Shown here: piece by piece, positions 34,834 through 42,461 of the stretch
How positions within the stretch are numbered: position 1 is the stretch's first letter
How the letters are laid out: each line of letters opens with the position of its first letter
Assembly (NCBI RefSeq): GCF_900115615.1
Contig: NZ_FOXB01000019.1
Coordinates: 1 to 42,461 of the forward strand
DNA: 42,461 bases
Direction of reading: 5' to 3'
Source of the DNA: Hydrogenimonas thermophila
GTDB lineage: Bacteria > Campylobacterota > Campylobacteria > Campylobacterales > Hydrogenimonadaceae
Translations under genes and position numbers: made by a program
Notes under the pieces: model-generated
Databases searched by the model: none
The model's input: the letters and a program-made list of their open reading frames with translations, nothing else
What the model was told of the DNA's origin: nothing

Positions 34834-34859
34834 AAGAGAGTGAAGCAGTTCACTCTCTT
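34834..34859 (-). terminator. Terminator of the dapE/thioredoxin-like operon
   Basis: AAGAGAGTGAA (34834-34844), loop GCAG, TTCACTCTCTT (34849-34859): a perfect 11-bp stem just after the thioredoxin-like gene; on the minus strand AGATTTTTG follows. Confidence 0.75.
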
Positions 34860-34865
34860 TTAACG

Positions 34866-35270
34866 CTATTTGCCCTTTTTAAATTTTTTTATTGCCATTA
34901 CTAAATCACTCATATAGTCATTTGGTTCCCAATAGCCTACAGAAGGCTGCATTATCATCTTCTCATTTGGGGTTAAAAAAAATGTTGTAGGAACCATAGA
35001 GGATCTAATAAAATCAGGATAGTCTCCTTCTCCTCTATAAACTATCACAGGTACAAAAAATTTGTTGACATAATCAACAACTTTTGGATTTTGCAGTGTT
35101 CTATTCTCAAGTTTTCTACACCATCTGCAAGTATGAGAAACTAAAATTACAAGCATCGGTTTACCACTTTTTTTTGCTTCCTCTTTTGCCGCATTATAAT
35201 TTGGCTGCCAATTAACCTCTGCCATAAGAAATGAAACCAGTGCAAAAACTGTAAAAACTATTCTCTTCAT
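34866..35270 (-). CDS. Exported thioredoxin-like protein, CxxC
   Basis: A 134-residue thioredoxin fold with a signal peptide (IVFTVFALVSFLMAEV). The redox site is CRWC (C48, C51) in LVSHTCRWCRKLE, followed by the cis-Pro segment VPTTFFL. The WCxxC-like context and downstream LENRTLQNPKVVDYVNKFFV are typical of Thioredoxin_7/DUF255 relatives. It is the last gene of the operon that includes dapE; a periplasmic thiol role is likely. Confidence 0.85.
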   Translation of the reverse strand: MKRIVFTVFALVSFLMAEVNWQPNYNAAKEEAKKSGKPMLVILVSHTCRWCRKLENRTLQNPKVVDYVNKFFVPVIVYRGEGDYPDFIRSSMVPTTFFLTPNEKMIMQPSVGYWEPNDYMSDLVMAIKKFKKGK

Positions 35271-35288
35271 GTTTATCCTTCCATAAAA

Positions 35289-36392
35289 TTAAAAGTTTTT
35301 TATAACTTCATCAAAGACTACTTTGAGAGCTTCTACCTCTTTTGACGTTGTTCTCTCATTTGGTGCATGTATAGTATCGTTTATAACTCCAAACTCAACA
35401 ACATCAACACCAAATTCAGCTAAAAATCTAGCATCACTTGTACCACCAGCTGTAGAATACTTCGTATCTACACCTGTTATATTTTTTATTGCAGAGGTAA
35501 TATCTTTTACAATTTTAGAGTTTTTGTCTGTCATAAATGGCTTAGCAGACTGACTCAAAGTCAATGTATAATTCATATCTTTGAAATATTTATCAACAAA
35601 GCTTTCTATATCCTCTTTTGAAGTTTTTGTATTGTTACGTACATTGAACATCATTTTAAGTTTACCAGGAGTTACATTTGTTACTTCCATACCCGCACGT
35701 ATATCTGTTATGACAAATTTACTAGGAGCAAAAAACTCATCACCTGTATCAAGATTAACTCCTGCTATATGAGGCAATACTTGAGCTACTTTATGAATAG
35801 GATTCAAAGCTTTTTCAGGGTATGCAGCGTGTCCTTGTTTACCTATTTTTTCAATTACGCCGTTTATTGAACCTCTACGGCCTATTTTAATGGCATCTCC
35901 AAAAACCTCTTCACAGGTAGGTTCTGCAACTATTGCAAAATCAGGCAAGAAGTCTCTCTCTTTTAGGAACTTCAAAACCTCTATTGTCCCATATTTAGCA
36001 TCACCCTCTTCATCACTTGTTAAAAGCAAAGAGAGAGTACCATTAAATATTTTCGCATCTTTACAGGCCTGTACAAAAGCAGCTACACCGCTCTTCATAT
36101 CTTGAGCACCGCGAGCATAAATATAGCCATTTTCACACTTTGGAACAAATGGATTACTCTCCCACCCATCTCCAGGCGGAACAACATCTATATGACCGGC
36201 AAAACAGAGGTGCGGTCCATCTCCAAACTTTTTATATAAAAAAAGATTTTTTACATTTACTTTGTTAACCCACTCAGCTTCAAAGTCATCCAGATAATCT
36301 CTGATAAAAGTCAATGCACCTTCATCATTAGGTGTTACTGACGGGTAAGACAAAAGCTTTATAAAAAGTTCAATAGTATCTAGTCTTTGCAC
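35289..36392 (-). CDS. dapE: Succinyl-diaminopimelate desuccinylase DapE
   Basis: Removes succinate from N-succinyl-LL-2,6-diaminopimelate in lysine and peptidoglycan synthesis. The di-zinc M20 motifs are present: CFAGHIDVVPPGDGWESNPF, ARGAQDMKSGVAAF, LLLTSDEEGDAKYGT, and a C-terminal GGTSDARF with His in NDTIHAPNE. The 367-residue length is normal. Zinc binding and dimerisation domain are complete. It starts 11 nt after the lipoprotein gene's stop. Confidence 0.97.
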   Translation of the reverse strand: MQRLDTIELFIKLLSYPSVTPNDEGALTFIRDYLDDFEAEWVNKVNVKNLFLYKKFGDGPHLCFAGHIDVVPPGDGWESNPFVPKCENGYIYARGAQDMKSGVAAFVQACKDAKIFNGTLSLLLTSDEEGDAKYGTIEVLKFLKERDFLPDFAIVAEPTCEEVFGDAIKIGRRGSINGVIEKIGKQGHAAYPEKALNPIHKVAQVLPHIAGVNLDTGDEFFAPSKFVITDIRAGMEVTNVTPGKLKMMFNVRNNTKTSKEDIESFVDKYFKDMNYTLTLSQSAKPFMTDKNSKIVKDITSAIKNITGVDTKYSTAGGTSDARFLAEFGVDVVEFGVINDTIHAPNERTTSKEVEALKVVFDEVIKNF

Positions 36393-36403
36393 AAATAAAC
36401 CTC

Positions 36404-36745
36404 TTAATGTTCAGGATTTTCATAAAAAATGTAAGGTGTAAAATTGCTTATTTCAAAATAGAGCTTTTTTTCACCATCATCTACTTTATAGTTAAAGTTT
36501 TTATCTATATAGCCATAACCATAACGATATTGGCGTGGTGTACCATCATCTGTACCCTTTGCAGTAGAAAGCTTATCTATTTTTATAAAACGCATTACCA
36601 GCTTTTCACCTTCATAAATATCTAAAACTCCATTTGTTCCAGTCCAATTTTGCATAGCACGCCCGATCTTATTTTGTGTCTCTTGAGTACACCCACTTAA
36701 GAGTAACATAACAGCAAAAAAACCTATAATAAACTTGTGCTTCAT
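36404..36745 (-). CDS. Small lipoprotein of unknown function
   Basis: A 113-residue protein with a signal peptide and lipobox LLSGC (lipidated Cys 19). The mature part is charged with a tyrosine-rich segment (RQYRYGYGYIDKNFNYKVDDGEKK). I recognise no family. It follows the GGDEF/EAL gene by 8 nt and precedes dapE by 11 nt, so it is cotranscribed with both. Confidence 0.75.
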   Translation of the reverse strand: MKHKFIIGFFAVMLLLSGCTQETQNKIGRAMQNWTGTNGVLDIYEGEKLVMRFIKIDKLSTAKGTDDGTPRQYRYGYGYIDKNFNYKVDDGEKKLYFEISNFTPYIFYENPEH

Positions 36746-36753
36746 TCAGCACC

Positions 36754-39570
36754 TCATTTTTTATGTACATTATACCACGCTTCAAATTCATCTGTCGGTA
36801 ATGGTTTAGAATAGATGTATCCTTGAATAAAATCACAACCATTATCTTTTAACCAATCAATTTGCTCTTGCTTTTCTACTCCTTCAGCTACTGTTTGCGC
36901 TTGTAGTTGTGTAGCCATATGAATTATAAATCTAACTATTTCAGCATTTCTTTCATCAATAAGGATTCTATCTATAAAGCTTTTATCAATCTTTAAAATA
37001 TCAAAGTTAATCTGAGAAATTTCATGTAATGATGAATGAGCAACACCAAAATCATCAATCTCAATAGCAATACCAATTGATCTTGCATAATCAATAAAAT
37101 CACGTACAACATCTGTCTTTTCAACCGTTGTTCTTTCAGTTATTTCAAGTGCAATAATATCACTGTTCAATCCATTTTTTAAAAGCATCTCTTGAAGATT
37201 AGGAAAAAATTCCGGATCTTCTATATCTGCAGCTGATATATTAACAGCAACACGTACATTAACACCTTTACTACGCCAAATTTTCTGCTGTAATAGAACT
37301 TTTTTTATAATGATTCTTGTAATTTGAGTAATAAGACCCAAATCTTCTGCTACTGAAATCATTAAATCTGGTCGAATAGGTTTGCCATCTTGATCATTTA
37401 GACGAATAAGTGCTTCACACTGCGTTACTTTGCCACTTGAAGAGTTGACAATTGGCTGATAATAGAGTTCAAAACTCTCTTCATTGATTGCTTTATGAAT
37501 AGTTGATTCAAGCATTAAACGTGTACGTGACACTTCTTGCATCCAAGGTTCAAATTTAGTTATTGATCTACTGCTATTTCCAAAGTTCAATGCACTCATT
37601 CCAAGCTCATGTAGCGTTGTAGGGTCACTACAGTCTTCTGGTGTAGCAGCAATTCCTATGCGTAAAAAAATTGGAATTGAATGATTTTCATAAACTACAC
37701 CTTCAGCTAACCGTTTTTGTATACGTTTAGCTATACCTTCCATACATTTTTTGTCAGCATTAATAACAAGTAGTGCAAATTTATCACCACCTAAATGATA
37801 TAGTTTATCTTTTTTAGCTACACAAGACTTTATTACAGTAGCAGTTCTACATAATATTGAATTCCCTACGCTATACCCAAAATTAAGATTTACAGTAGAA
37901 AAATCTCGTATATTTATTACAGCTATTGCAGCTGGCTGTTTTAACGTTAATAATCTAGATTTTAAAGCATTTATATTAAGAATACCACATAAAGAGTCGT
38001 GATAACTAAGATATTTTAATCTTTCACGACTATTTAAATCACTAAGAGCAAAACCAATATTTCTACCAAGTGTTGTAAGCAATGGTATGAGTGTTTCATC
38101 AAACCAACCAGGTAAATCTGCATATATATTTAATGTCAGAATTTTATTCTTATCTGAATCTATATTAATTGCAGCTGAAGAGAAAAATTTTCTTTTAATC
38201 ATCTCTTCACGCCAAGGTTTAATATTTTCATTTGTTCTTGTATCAGTATTTAAACTTATATCTCTTTTTTTAGATGCTACTTCTCCTGTTGGTCCCAAAC
38301 TTGTTAATAATTCTTGATTAAGTGTAATAGTAATATCACTTGCATATGTCTCATCGTATGGATAAGAGTATAATGGAACTATTTTATCTTGCTCCAAATC
38401 TGCTTTTCCTATCCAAGCATAACAACAAAAACCGCTATCAACCAATACTTTACATATATATTTAAATAGTAAACTTTCACTTTTAGCTCTAAGCATACCC
38501 TCATTTGCTTTTGCCAAAGCATTATGTGCAAATTGCCAGATTTTTTCGCGAGTTGAGTCTCTCCAAAAACCAGCTAACTCTTTTACGCCATTATTATTTT
38601 CTAGTATTACTATTTGCTCATTTATCCAAATATATGTTCCATCTTTTCTGAGAATTCTATATTGACTTTGAAACTTTTCATTTTTTATAAACTTCTCTTT
38701 TCGTTTATTAATACACTCTTTATCATCTGGATGTACATGCTGATACCACCAATTTTGCTGTGATTTTACTTCTTCTGGTGTAAAACCTGTCAACTCTTCT
38801 ATAGCATTTGAAATATAATAAAACTTTTCTCCTTCTTTAGTAATAGTAACATGATAAGCAACTACAGGCAGGTACCTCTGTAACAATGTAAGCTCAAATT
38901 CAGCCCACCTCAACTCTGTCATATCAATAAATGTTATTATTCCAGCAGGTTTACCATTGTATTCAATTGTATCTGAAACAGCAAATACATGTAATGTCTG
39001 TCCATTTACATATAATTCAGTATTATATGACTTTCTACCTTCTATGCCTTTAATACGATTTTTCATTAAAAGATACAGCTGTTTTTTTGTCTTCTCATCT
39101 ATATGTTTTGCTAAAAAATCAACCGGCTTAACTTTATGCATACTTTTTATATCTAACGAAAGATGTTCCAATGCATACTGGTTTGCATAAACTATATTAG
39201 GCTGATAAATAACTACACCAGCAGGAATATGATCAAGAATCCAGTCAAGCATATTTTTTTGTTGACGAAGCTCATAAGCAGCAGAACTGACTGCATCTGC
39301 AAGATCTTGAAGTTCAGGTTCACTGAAATTTGGCAAATCAAGTTTATTATTTTCAGGTAAATTATAAACTTCTTGACTTAATTGTCTTAACTTATTACCA
39401 ATTGGTTTAATGATAATAAAATATATGACACTGAAAAAAAGAACAGTAAGTACAAATATATTTACTATATCAGGAAGTAATGTATAGTTTCCCTCCCATA
39501 TTTCAAAAAGCAAAGTTCCTAAAATCAGAAGAATTGAATAGATTAATATAAACTTCTTTGAAATACTCAT
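36754..39570 (-). CDS. Membrane PAS-PAS-GAF-GGDEF(degenerate)-EAL protein, probable c-di-GMP phosphodiesterase
   Basis: A 938-residue signalling protein. Two N-terminal TM segments (about 8-27, 33-55) are followed by PAS 1 (about 115-225), PAS 2 (about 230-350, with YYISNAIEELTGFTPEEV and DDKECINKR), a GAF-like domain (about 365-525), a GGDEF domain whose motif is LGGDKF, and a C-terminal EAL domain. The EAL catalytic residues are all visible: CEALIR, VNISA, ALEITE, EIDDFGVAHSSL, LKIDKSFID, VAEGVEKQEQ and QGYIYSKPLP. Diguanylate cyclase activity is doubtful; GTP sensing by GGDKF with EAL hydrolysis is likely. First gene of a four-gene operon. Confidence 0.9.
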   Translation of the reverse strand: MSISKKFILIYSILLILGTLLFEIWEGNYTLLPDIVNIFVLTVLFFSVIYFIIIKPIGNKLRQLSQEVYNLPENNKLDLPNFSEPELQDLADAVSSAAYELRQQKNMLDWILDHIPAGVVIYQPNIVYANQYALEHLSLDIKSMHKVKPVDFLAKHIDEKTKKQLYLLMKNRIKGIEGRKSYNTELYVNGQTLHVFAVSDTIEYNGKPAGIITFIDMTELRWAEFELTLLQRYLPVVAYHVTITKEGEKFYYISNAIEELTGFTPEEVKSQQNWWYQHVHPDDKECINKRKEKFIKNEKFQSQYRILRKDGTYIWINEQIVILENNNGVKELAGFWRDSTREKIWQFAHNALAKANEGMLRAKSESLLFKYICKVLVDSGFCCYAWIGKADLEQDKIVPLYSYPYDETYASDITITLNQELLTSLGPTGEVASKKRDISLNTDTRTNENIKPWREEMIKRKFFSSAAINIDSDKNKILTLNIYADLPGWFDETLIPLLTTLGRNIGFALSDLNSRERLKYLSYHDSLCGILNINALKSRLLTLKQPAAIAVINIRDFSTVNLNFGYSVGNSILCRTATVIKSCVAKKDKLYHLGGDKFALLVINADKKCMEGIAKRIQKRLAEGVVYENHSIPIFLRIGIAATPEDCSDPTTLHELGMSALNFGNSSRSITKFEPWMQEVSRTRLMLESTIHKAINEESFELYYQPIVNSSSGKVTQCEALIRLNDQDGKPIRPDLMISVAEDLGLITQITRIIIKKVLLQQKIWRSKGVNVRVAVNISAADIEDPEFFPNLQEMLLKNGLNSDIIALEITERTTVEKTDVVRDFIDYARSIGIAIEIDDFGVAHSSLHEISQINFDILKIDKSFIDRILIDERNAEIVRFIIHMATQLQAQTVAEGVEKQEQIDWLKDNGCDFIQGYIYSKPLPTDEFEAWYNVHKK

Positions 39571-39719
39571 ACATACTGCCTTAACTCGTTTACTAAAAGA
39601 ACGTTTATAGAGTTATTATAAAGTTTATAGTATTAAATAAAGATTACATAAAAAATAAATATACTGTTTTACTTCGCTATAAATTTTGATAAAATAAATT
39701 TTTAAATAAAAGGACGGTA

Positions 39720-40910
39720 ATGCATAGCTTTCTTTCAATAAAATCAAACTTTAATTATTTTATTTCACAACCGCATCAGCCATTTTTTCTTATGGGTATT
39801 TTTTGGGCTGTTGTAAATATGTTAATTTTTTTTCTTGGTTATAAAGGTATAATTTCTCTTCAATATAACATAACTTCTTTTCATGTATATTCAATAATTT
39901 TTATAGTATTCAGTCACTTTTTCCTTGGCTTTTTACTAACAACTTTTCCAAGATTTTGTATGACTCAACCAATACCACAAGCCGTTTATACAAAAATATT
40001 TATACTTTATGAGGTTGGTTCACTGCTATTTGTAAGTGGTTCACTAATATCTTTACTGCTAACTATATTTGGTATATTCATAATAATTTTAGGTCATATA
40101 TTATCTATTATAAAATTTAGAAACATCTATTTAGTTGGTAACTCACCAGATAAAACTGATTCATTTTGGCTGCTAGTAGCCAATACCGCAGGAGTTATTT
40201 CTCATATACTATTTTTTCTAGGGATGATCCTTTATAACATTAATTCTGTAATTCAAAATTTAACTATTGGAATTGGGGTTTATCTGTACTTAATATTTTT
40301 AACATTTGTTGTTGCCCAAAGGATGATTCCATTTTTTAGTCATGTCACTGTAAATAAAACTAAAAACTTTATTCTTATAGTATTTTTGCTTCTTATAGTT
40401 AAAACTTTTACATTTTCATTTGAACTCAAACTTCTTGATATTATAATTACACTAATACTTGCAATATTTTTAACAAGAGAATTTTTACGATGGAAGCTTC
40501 CAATCTTTACTTCACCTGCAATCTTATGGGTTTTACATTTAGGACTTTTTTGGCTTCCAGCAGGTCTGTTTATAGATGCCATAAGCACCTTAGCAGAATT
40601 TTGGTTAGAAACATCATTTATGTTTGCAGGAATGCATTTAATTACTATAGGTTTTATAACTACTATTCTCATAGGATTTGGAACACGTGTAACATTAGGT
40701 CATTCAGGGCAAGTTCCACATGCAGATAAAATATCTATAACTCTATTTTGGCTAACAGAAGTAGTTGTTTTAGTACGTTTTTTTTACTCTTTAGGAATGG
40801 GTTTAGGATTAAATCTATTCTGGCTTTTTGATATAGCAGCAGTATTGTGGATAATTCTATTTACTTCTTGGGGAATAAAATTTGGACCAACACTATATAA
40901 AGGAAAATAG
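39720..40910 (+). CDS. NnrS-family haem-copper membrane protein
   Basis: A 396-residue polytopic protein with about 12 TM segments and the NnrS motifs: QPHQPFFLMGIFWAV, the FSHFFLGFLLTTFPRF segment, AQRMIPFFSHV and FATRV-like GTRVTLGHSGQ. NnrS binds haem and copper and protects cells against nitric oxide stress. AAGGA precedes the ATG by 5 nt. The gene stands alone. Conserved His in helix motifs support haem binding. Confidence 0.92.
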   Translation: MHSFLSIKSNFNYFISQPHQPFFLMGIFWAVVNMLIFFLGYKGIISLQYNITSFHVYSIIFIVFSHFFLGFLLTTFPRFCMTQPIPQAVYTKIFILYEVGSLLFVSGSLISLLLTIFGIFIIILGHILSIIKFRNIYLVGNSPDKTDSFWLLVANTAGVISHILFFLGMILYNINSVIQNLTIGIGVYLYLIFLTFVVAQRMIPFFSHVTVNKTKNFILIVFLLLIVKTFTFSFELKLLDIIITLILAIFLTREFLRWKLPIFTSPAILWVLHLGLFWLPAGLFIDAISTLAEFWLETSFMFAGMHLITIGFITTILIGFGTRVTLGHSGQVPHADKISITLFWLTEVVVLVRFFYSLGMGLGLNLFWLFDIAAVLWIILFTSWGIKFGPTLYKGK

Positions 40911-41080
40911 ATTTTTCTGCACTCAAATTCAATATTATCTAGAAACTTTTTTGTAAATTATTATTCACCCTAAAATAAATAATTGTAATGTTAAAAATGA
41001 CATGCACAATTAAAACACAAAAAAATTATATATTATAAATCAGATTATCTAAAAGAGGAAAGGTTTATTAGGGAATTATA

Positions 41081-41851
41081 ATGAATAAAGAGAACTTTTA
41101 TAAAGTATCATATGAATCACAAATAGAAAAAACATCATTAACAATATGGGCTAATCAAAAGCCAAATCCTCTAAAATTATCACAGACAATTCCTAAAAAT
41201 CTATCTTGTGTAGAGATTAATAATGTACCTGGTGCTTTTCATATACATAATCTCTTTTCTCTTGAAGAGTGCCAAAACTTTATAGATTTAGCTGAAAATT
41301 TGGGATACCAACGAGAGTCAGAAGTTTCTGAATCAAAAGAAATTTGTAAAAGTGATAATCTTACATGGATCATTGACAATGATACTGAACGTATAATATG
41401 GAATCGATGTAAAGACCTTATAGAAAATATGAAATACCTATTTGAAAATCGTAAACCATTAGGATTAAATGCAAAATTTCGCTTTTGTCGTTACAATAAA
41501 GGTGATTATTTAAAGTTTCATACAGATAGTGCTTGCCCTGGAAGACGTGTAATAAATAAATATTTAATTGCTAATGCGTATCCTGATAGATATAGTGAAA
41601 TGACATTTTTAATCTTTTTGAATGAAGATTATGAAGGTGGTGCAACACGTTTTCTTGTTGATAAAACAACATTAACTCAGAAAGAAAGTGATGTATGTTC
41701 TATAATAGAAGTAGATATTCATACACCAGCTGGTTCTGTACTCTGTTTTCCACATGGATTTCATCCCCTCCACTGGATCTATAGTTTTGAACCGGTTTTG
41801 AGAGGAAGAAAATATATTATTCGCACGGATGTTTTATTTAAACTTGATTAG
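41081..41851 (+). CDS. 2-oxoglutarate/Fe(II)-dependent oxygenase, prolyl-hydroxylase type
   Basis: A 256-residue protein with the P4Hc fold. The iron facial triad is seen in FHTDSAC (H147, D149) and the distal His of LCFPHGFHPLHW (H225 or H228), with the 2-oxoglutarate-binding basic residue in GRKYIIRTDVLF. FRFCRYNKGDYLKFHTD and EDYEGGATRFL are classic double-stranded beta-helix blocks. There is no signal peptide. Substrate unknown: a protein proline or arginine, or a small molecule, is possible. AGGGA precedes the ATG. Confidence 0.88.
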   Translation: MNKENFYKVSYESQIEKTSLTIWANQKPNPLKLSQTIPKNLSCVEINNVPGAFHIHNLFSLEECQNFIDLAENLGYQRESEVSESKEICKSDNLTWIIDNDTERIIWNRCKDLIENMKYLFENRKPLGLNAKFRFCRYNKGDYLKFHTDSACPGRRVINKYLIANAYPDRYSEMTFLIFLNEDYEGGATRFLVDKTTLTQKESDVCSIIEVDIHTPAGSVLCFPHGFHPLHWIYSFEPVLRGRKYIIRTDVLFKLD

Positions 41852-41861
41852 AATAAATATA

Positions 41862-41889
41862 ATCAGAGGATATATTTTATCCCTCTGAT
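41862..41889. terminator. Hairpin at the convergent end of the oxygenase and small unknown genes
   Basis: ATCAGA-GGATA (41862-41872) pairs with TATCC-(C)-TCTGAT (41878-41889, one bulged C) around a TATTT loop. It overlaps the stop of the downstream minus-strand gene, so it could end both transcripts. Confidence 0.5.
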
Positions 41890-42134
41890 AATCCAGCCTC
41901 TTCTTGATACTTTTGCATCAATCCTCTAATTTCATTTATATATGCAGGTATAACACCTTCTCCTTGACTCCAATTGACTTGAACATCTGGTCCGTAAGGT
42001 GCACCCATTTCCTCTATTTTTTCCATATATTCATCAATTGAATCACACACTACACTCATACCTGTATCAGTATTAGTTAACTCTATATACCAACCTCCAA
42101 GAGGTTTTGCCTTTATTACAGATTCAAATACCAT
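41877..42134 (-). CDS. Small soluble unknown protein (85 aa)
   Basis: Starts at 42134 (MVFESVIKAKPLGGWYIEL) after a strong AGGAGGAG; the longer frame to 42173 includes that ribosome site. The protein is acidic and compact, with SIDEYMEKIEEMGAPYGPDV and VIPAYINEIRGLMQKYQEE; Trp and Gly-rich segments suggest a small alpha/beta fold. I recognise no family. Together with the neighbouring oxygenase it is convergent, not an operon. Confidence 0.7.
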   Translation of the reverse strand: MVFESVIKAKPLGGWYIELTNTDTGMSVVCDSIDEYMEKIEEMGAPYGPDVQVNWSQGEGVIPAYINEIRGLMQKYQEEAGLSEG

Positions 42135-42232
42135 TTTTTCTCCTCCTATAATACATTTATAACTTCTCATCACTCAAAAGAGGATGAAAAAGTTATAAAA
42201 GTTGTGTTAGCATAAAGACAGTTGTGTTAGCT

Positions 42233-42434
42233 GCTTTTTGCAATTCACAGTCAATGGCACAAATTAAAGATCTGTTTGTCCTTGTCAGAAGATGACCCAA
42301 CAAAGCCTATCTAATTTGGGCTAGCTAACTCACCTATGAAACGCTATTGGAGAGCTTATGTTCTACCGTTCTATAGAGTTAGGAGGCTGTGAGCACAACC
42401 CAAATATCAAGCAATCAAGAAGGAGTTATGTTTT
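42233..42434 (+). ncRNA. Possible IS110 bridge RNA region
   Basis: The non-coding end of IS110 elements is known to be transcribed as a bridge RNA with target- and donor-binding loops. This stretch has candidate stems, for example GTCA-GAAGA-TGAC (42276-42288), and no open frame. Position and lack of coding support it; the fold and loop sequences were not determined. Confidence 0.4.
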
Positions 42435-42461
42435 ATGTACTATGTTGGCATAGATATTGCA
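42435..42461 (+). CDS. IS110-family transposase, first 9 codons
   Basis: ATG TAC TAT GTT GGC reads MYYVGIDIA and runs off the window. xxVGIDIA with the first catalytic Asp is the invariant start of the DEDD (RuvC-like) domain in IS110/IS1111 transposases. AGGAG lies 9 nt upstream. With only nine residues the subgroup cannot be assigned. Confidence 0.7.

Larger units (their letters stand above)
42201..42461 (+). mobile_element. IS110-family element, upstream end plus start of transposase
   Basis: A transposase start at the window edge is preceded by about 230 bases without a gene. In IS110 proper the long non-coding end precedes the transposase and encodes the bridge RNA. GTTGTGTTAGC occurs twice (42201-42211, 42221-42231), exactly 20 nt apart, near the likely outer edge. 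The boundary is inferred. The 42135-42434 gap has no gene. Confidence 0.65.

Overview
The window looks like chromosomal DNA of a low-GC, Gram-negative Campylobacterota (Epsilonproteobacteria), probably a free-living Sulfurimonas/Sulfurovum-type lineage. The grounds are the rplU-rpmA-obg-proB order, the very AT-rich intergenic DNA with TTGACA-17-TAAAAT promoters, TTG and GTG starts, and typical relatives (NnrS, a PerR-type Fur, di-haem peroxidase, NosL, many signalling genes). The genus is inference; no rRNA is present.

Layout. 1-5478: the tail of a gene entering from the left, a 200-bp run of perfect hairpins, then a metabolic island made of an ALO-type FAD sugar-lactone oxidase facing a three-gene operon (FATP-like acyl ligase, a glycosyltransferase-like unknown, a Gfo/Idh/MocA oxidoreductase). 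5551-12385: an accessory zone with an AAA-ATPase/PD-(D/E)XK protein, a zinc-type CDF exporter cotranscribed with vapBC, yefM-yoeB with a TGTACA operator, a remnant of an Mrr-like nuclease gene, a complete IS21-family element, and a two-gene unit cut by that IS. 12658-14323: a two-gene AAA ATPase plus TOPRIM (DUF3226-like) unit with its own strong promoter; this is the best candidate for an undescribed defence system.

14362-20452 is a tetR-tolC-MFP-RND efflux operon with a palindromic operator. 20585-24680 holds a second vapBC, a NosL-like copper lipoprotein-type gene coupled to a DsbD_2/TauE-like membrane protein, a di-haem cytochrome c peroxidase, and a ferritin-like gene divergent from a PerR-like gene across a 7-1-7 palindrome. 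24728-27444 is a two-component system with a small ORF wedged between kinase and regulator. 27713-29637 is groESL with a perfect promoter overlapped by a degenerate CIRCE, divergent from an AsmA-like gene; tRNA-Met(CAU) follows.

31717-39570 is core housekeeping on the minus strand: proB, obg, rpmA, rplU, ridA, then an operon of PAS-GAF-GGDKF-EAL protein, lipoprotein, dapE and a thioredoxin-like protein. A 12-bp leader motif is repeated at an identical distance before the rpmA and ridA start codons. 39720-42134 holds NnrS, a 2-oxoglutarate/Fe(II) oxygenase and a small unknown gene. The right edge cuts an IS110-family element at codon 9, leaving its long upstream end (expected to encode a bridge RNA) inside the window.

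The genes work together as a stress and metal homeostasis set (PerR, ferritin-like, peroxidase, copper delivery, zinc export, RND efflux, NnrS) beside a mobile/defence zone. Start codons were chosen from visible ribosome-binding sites, so several differ from the longest reading frame.
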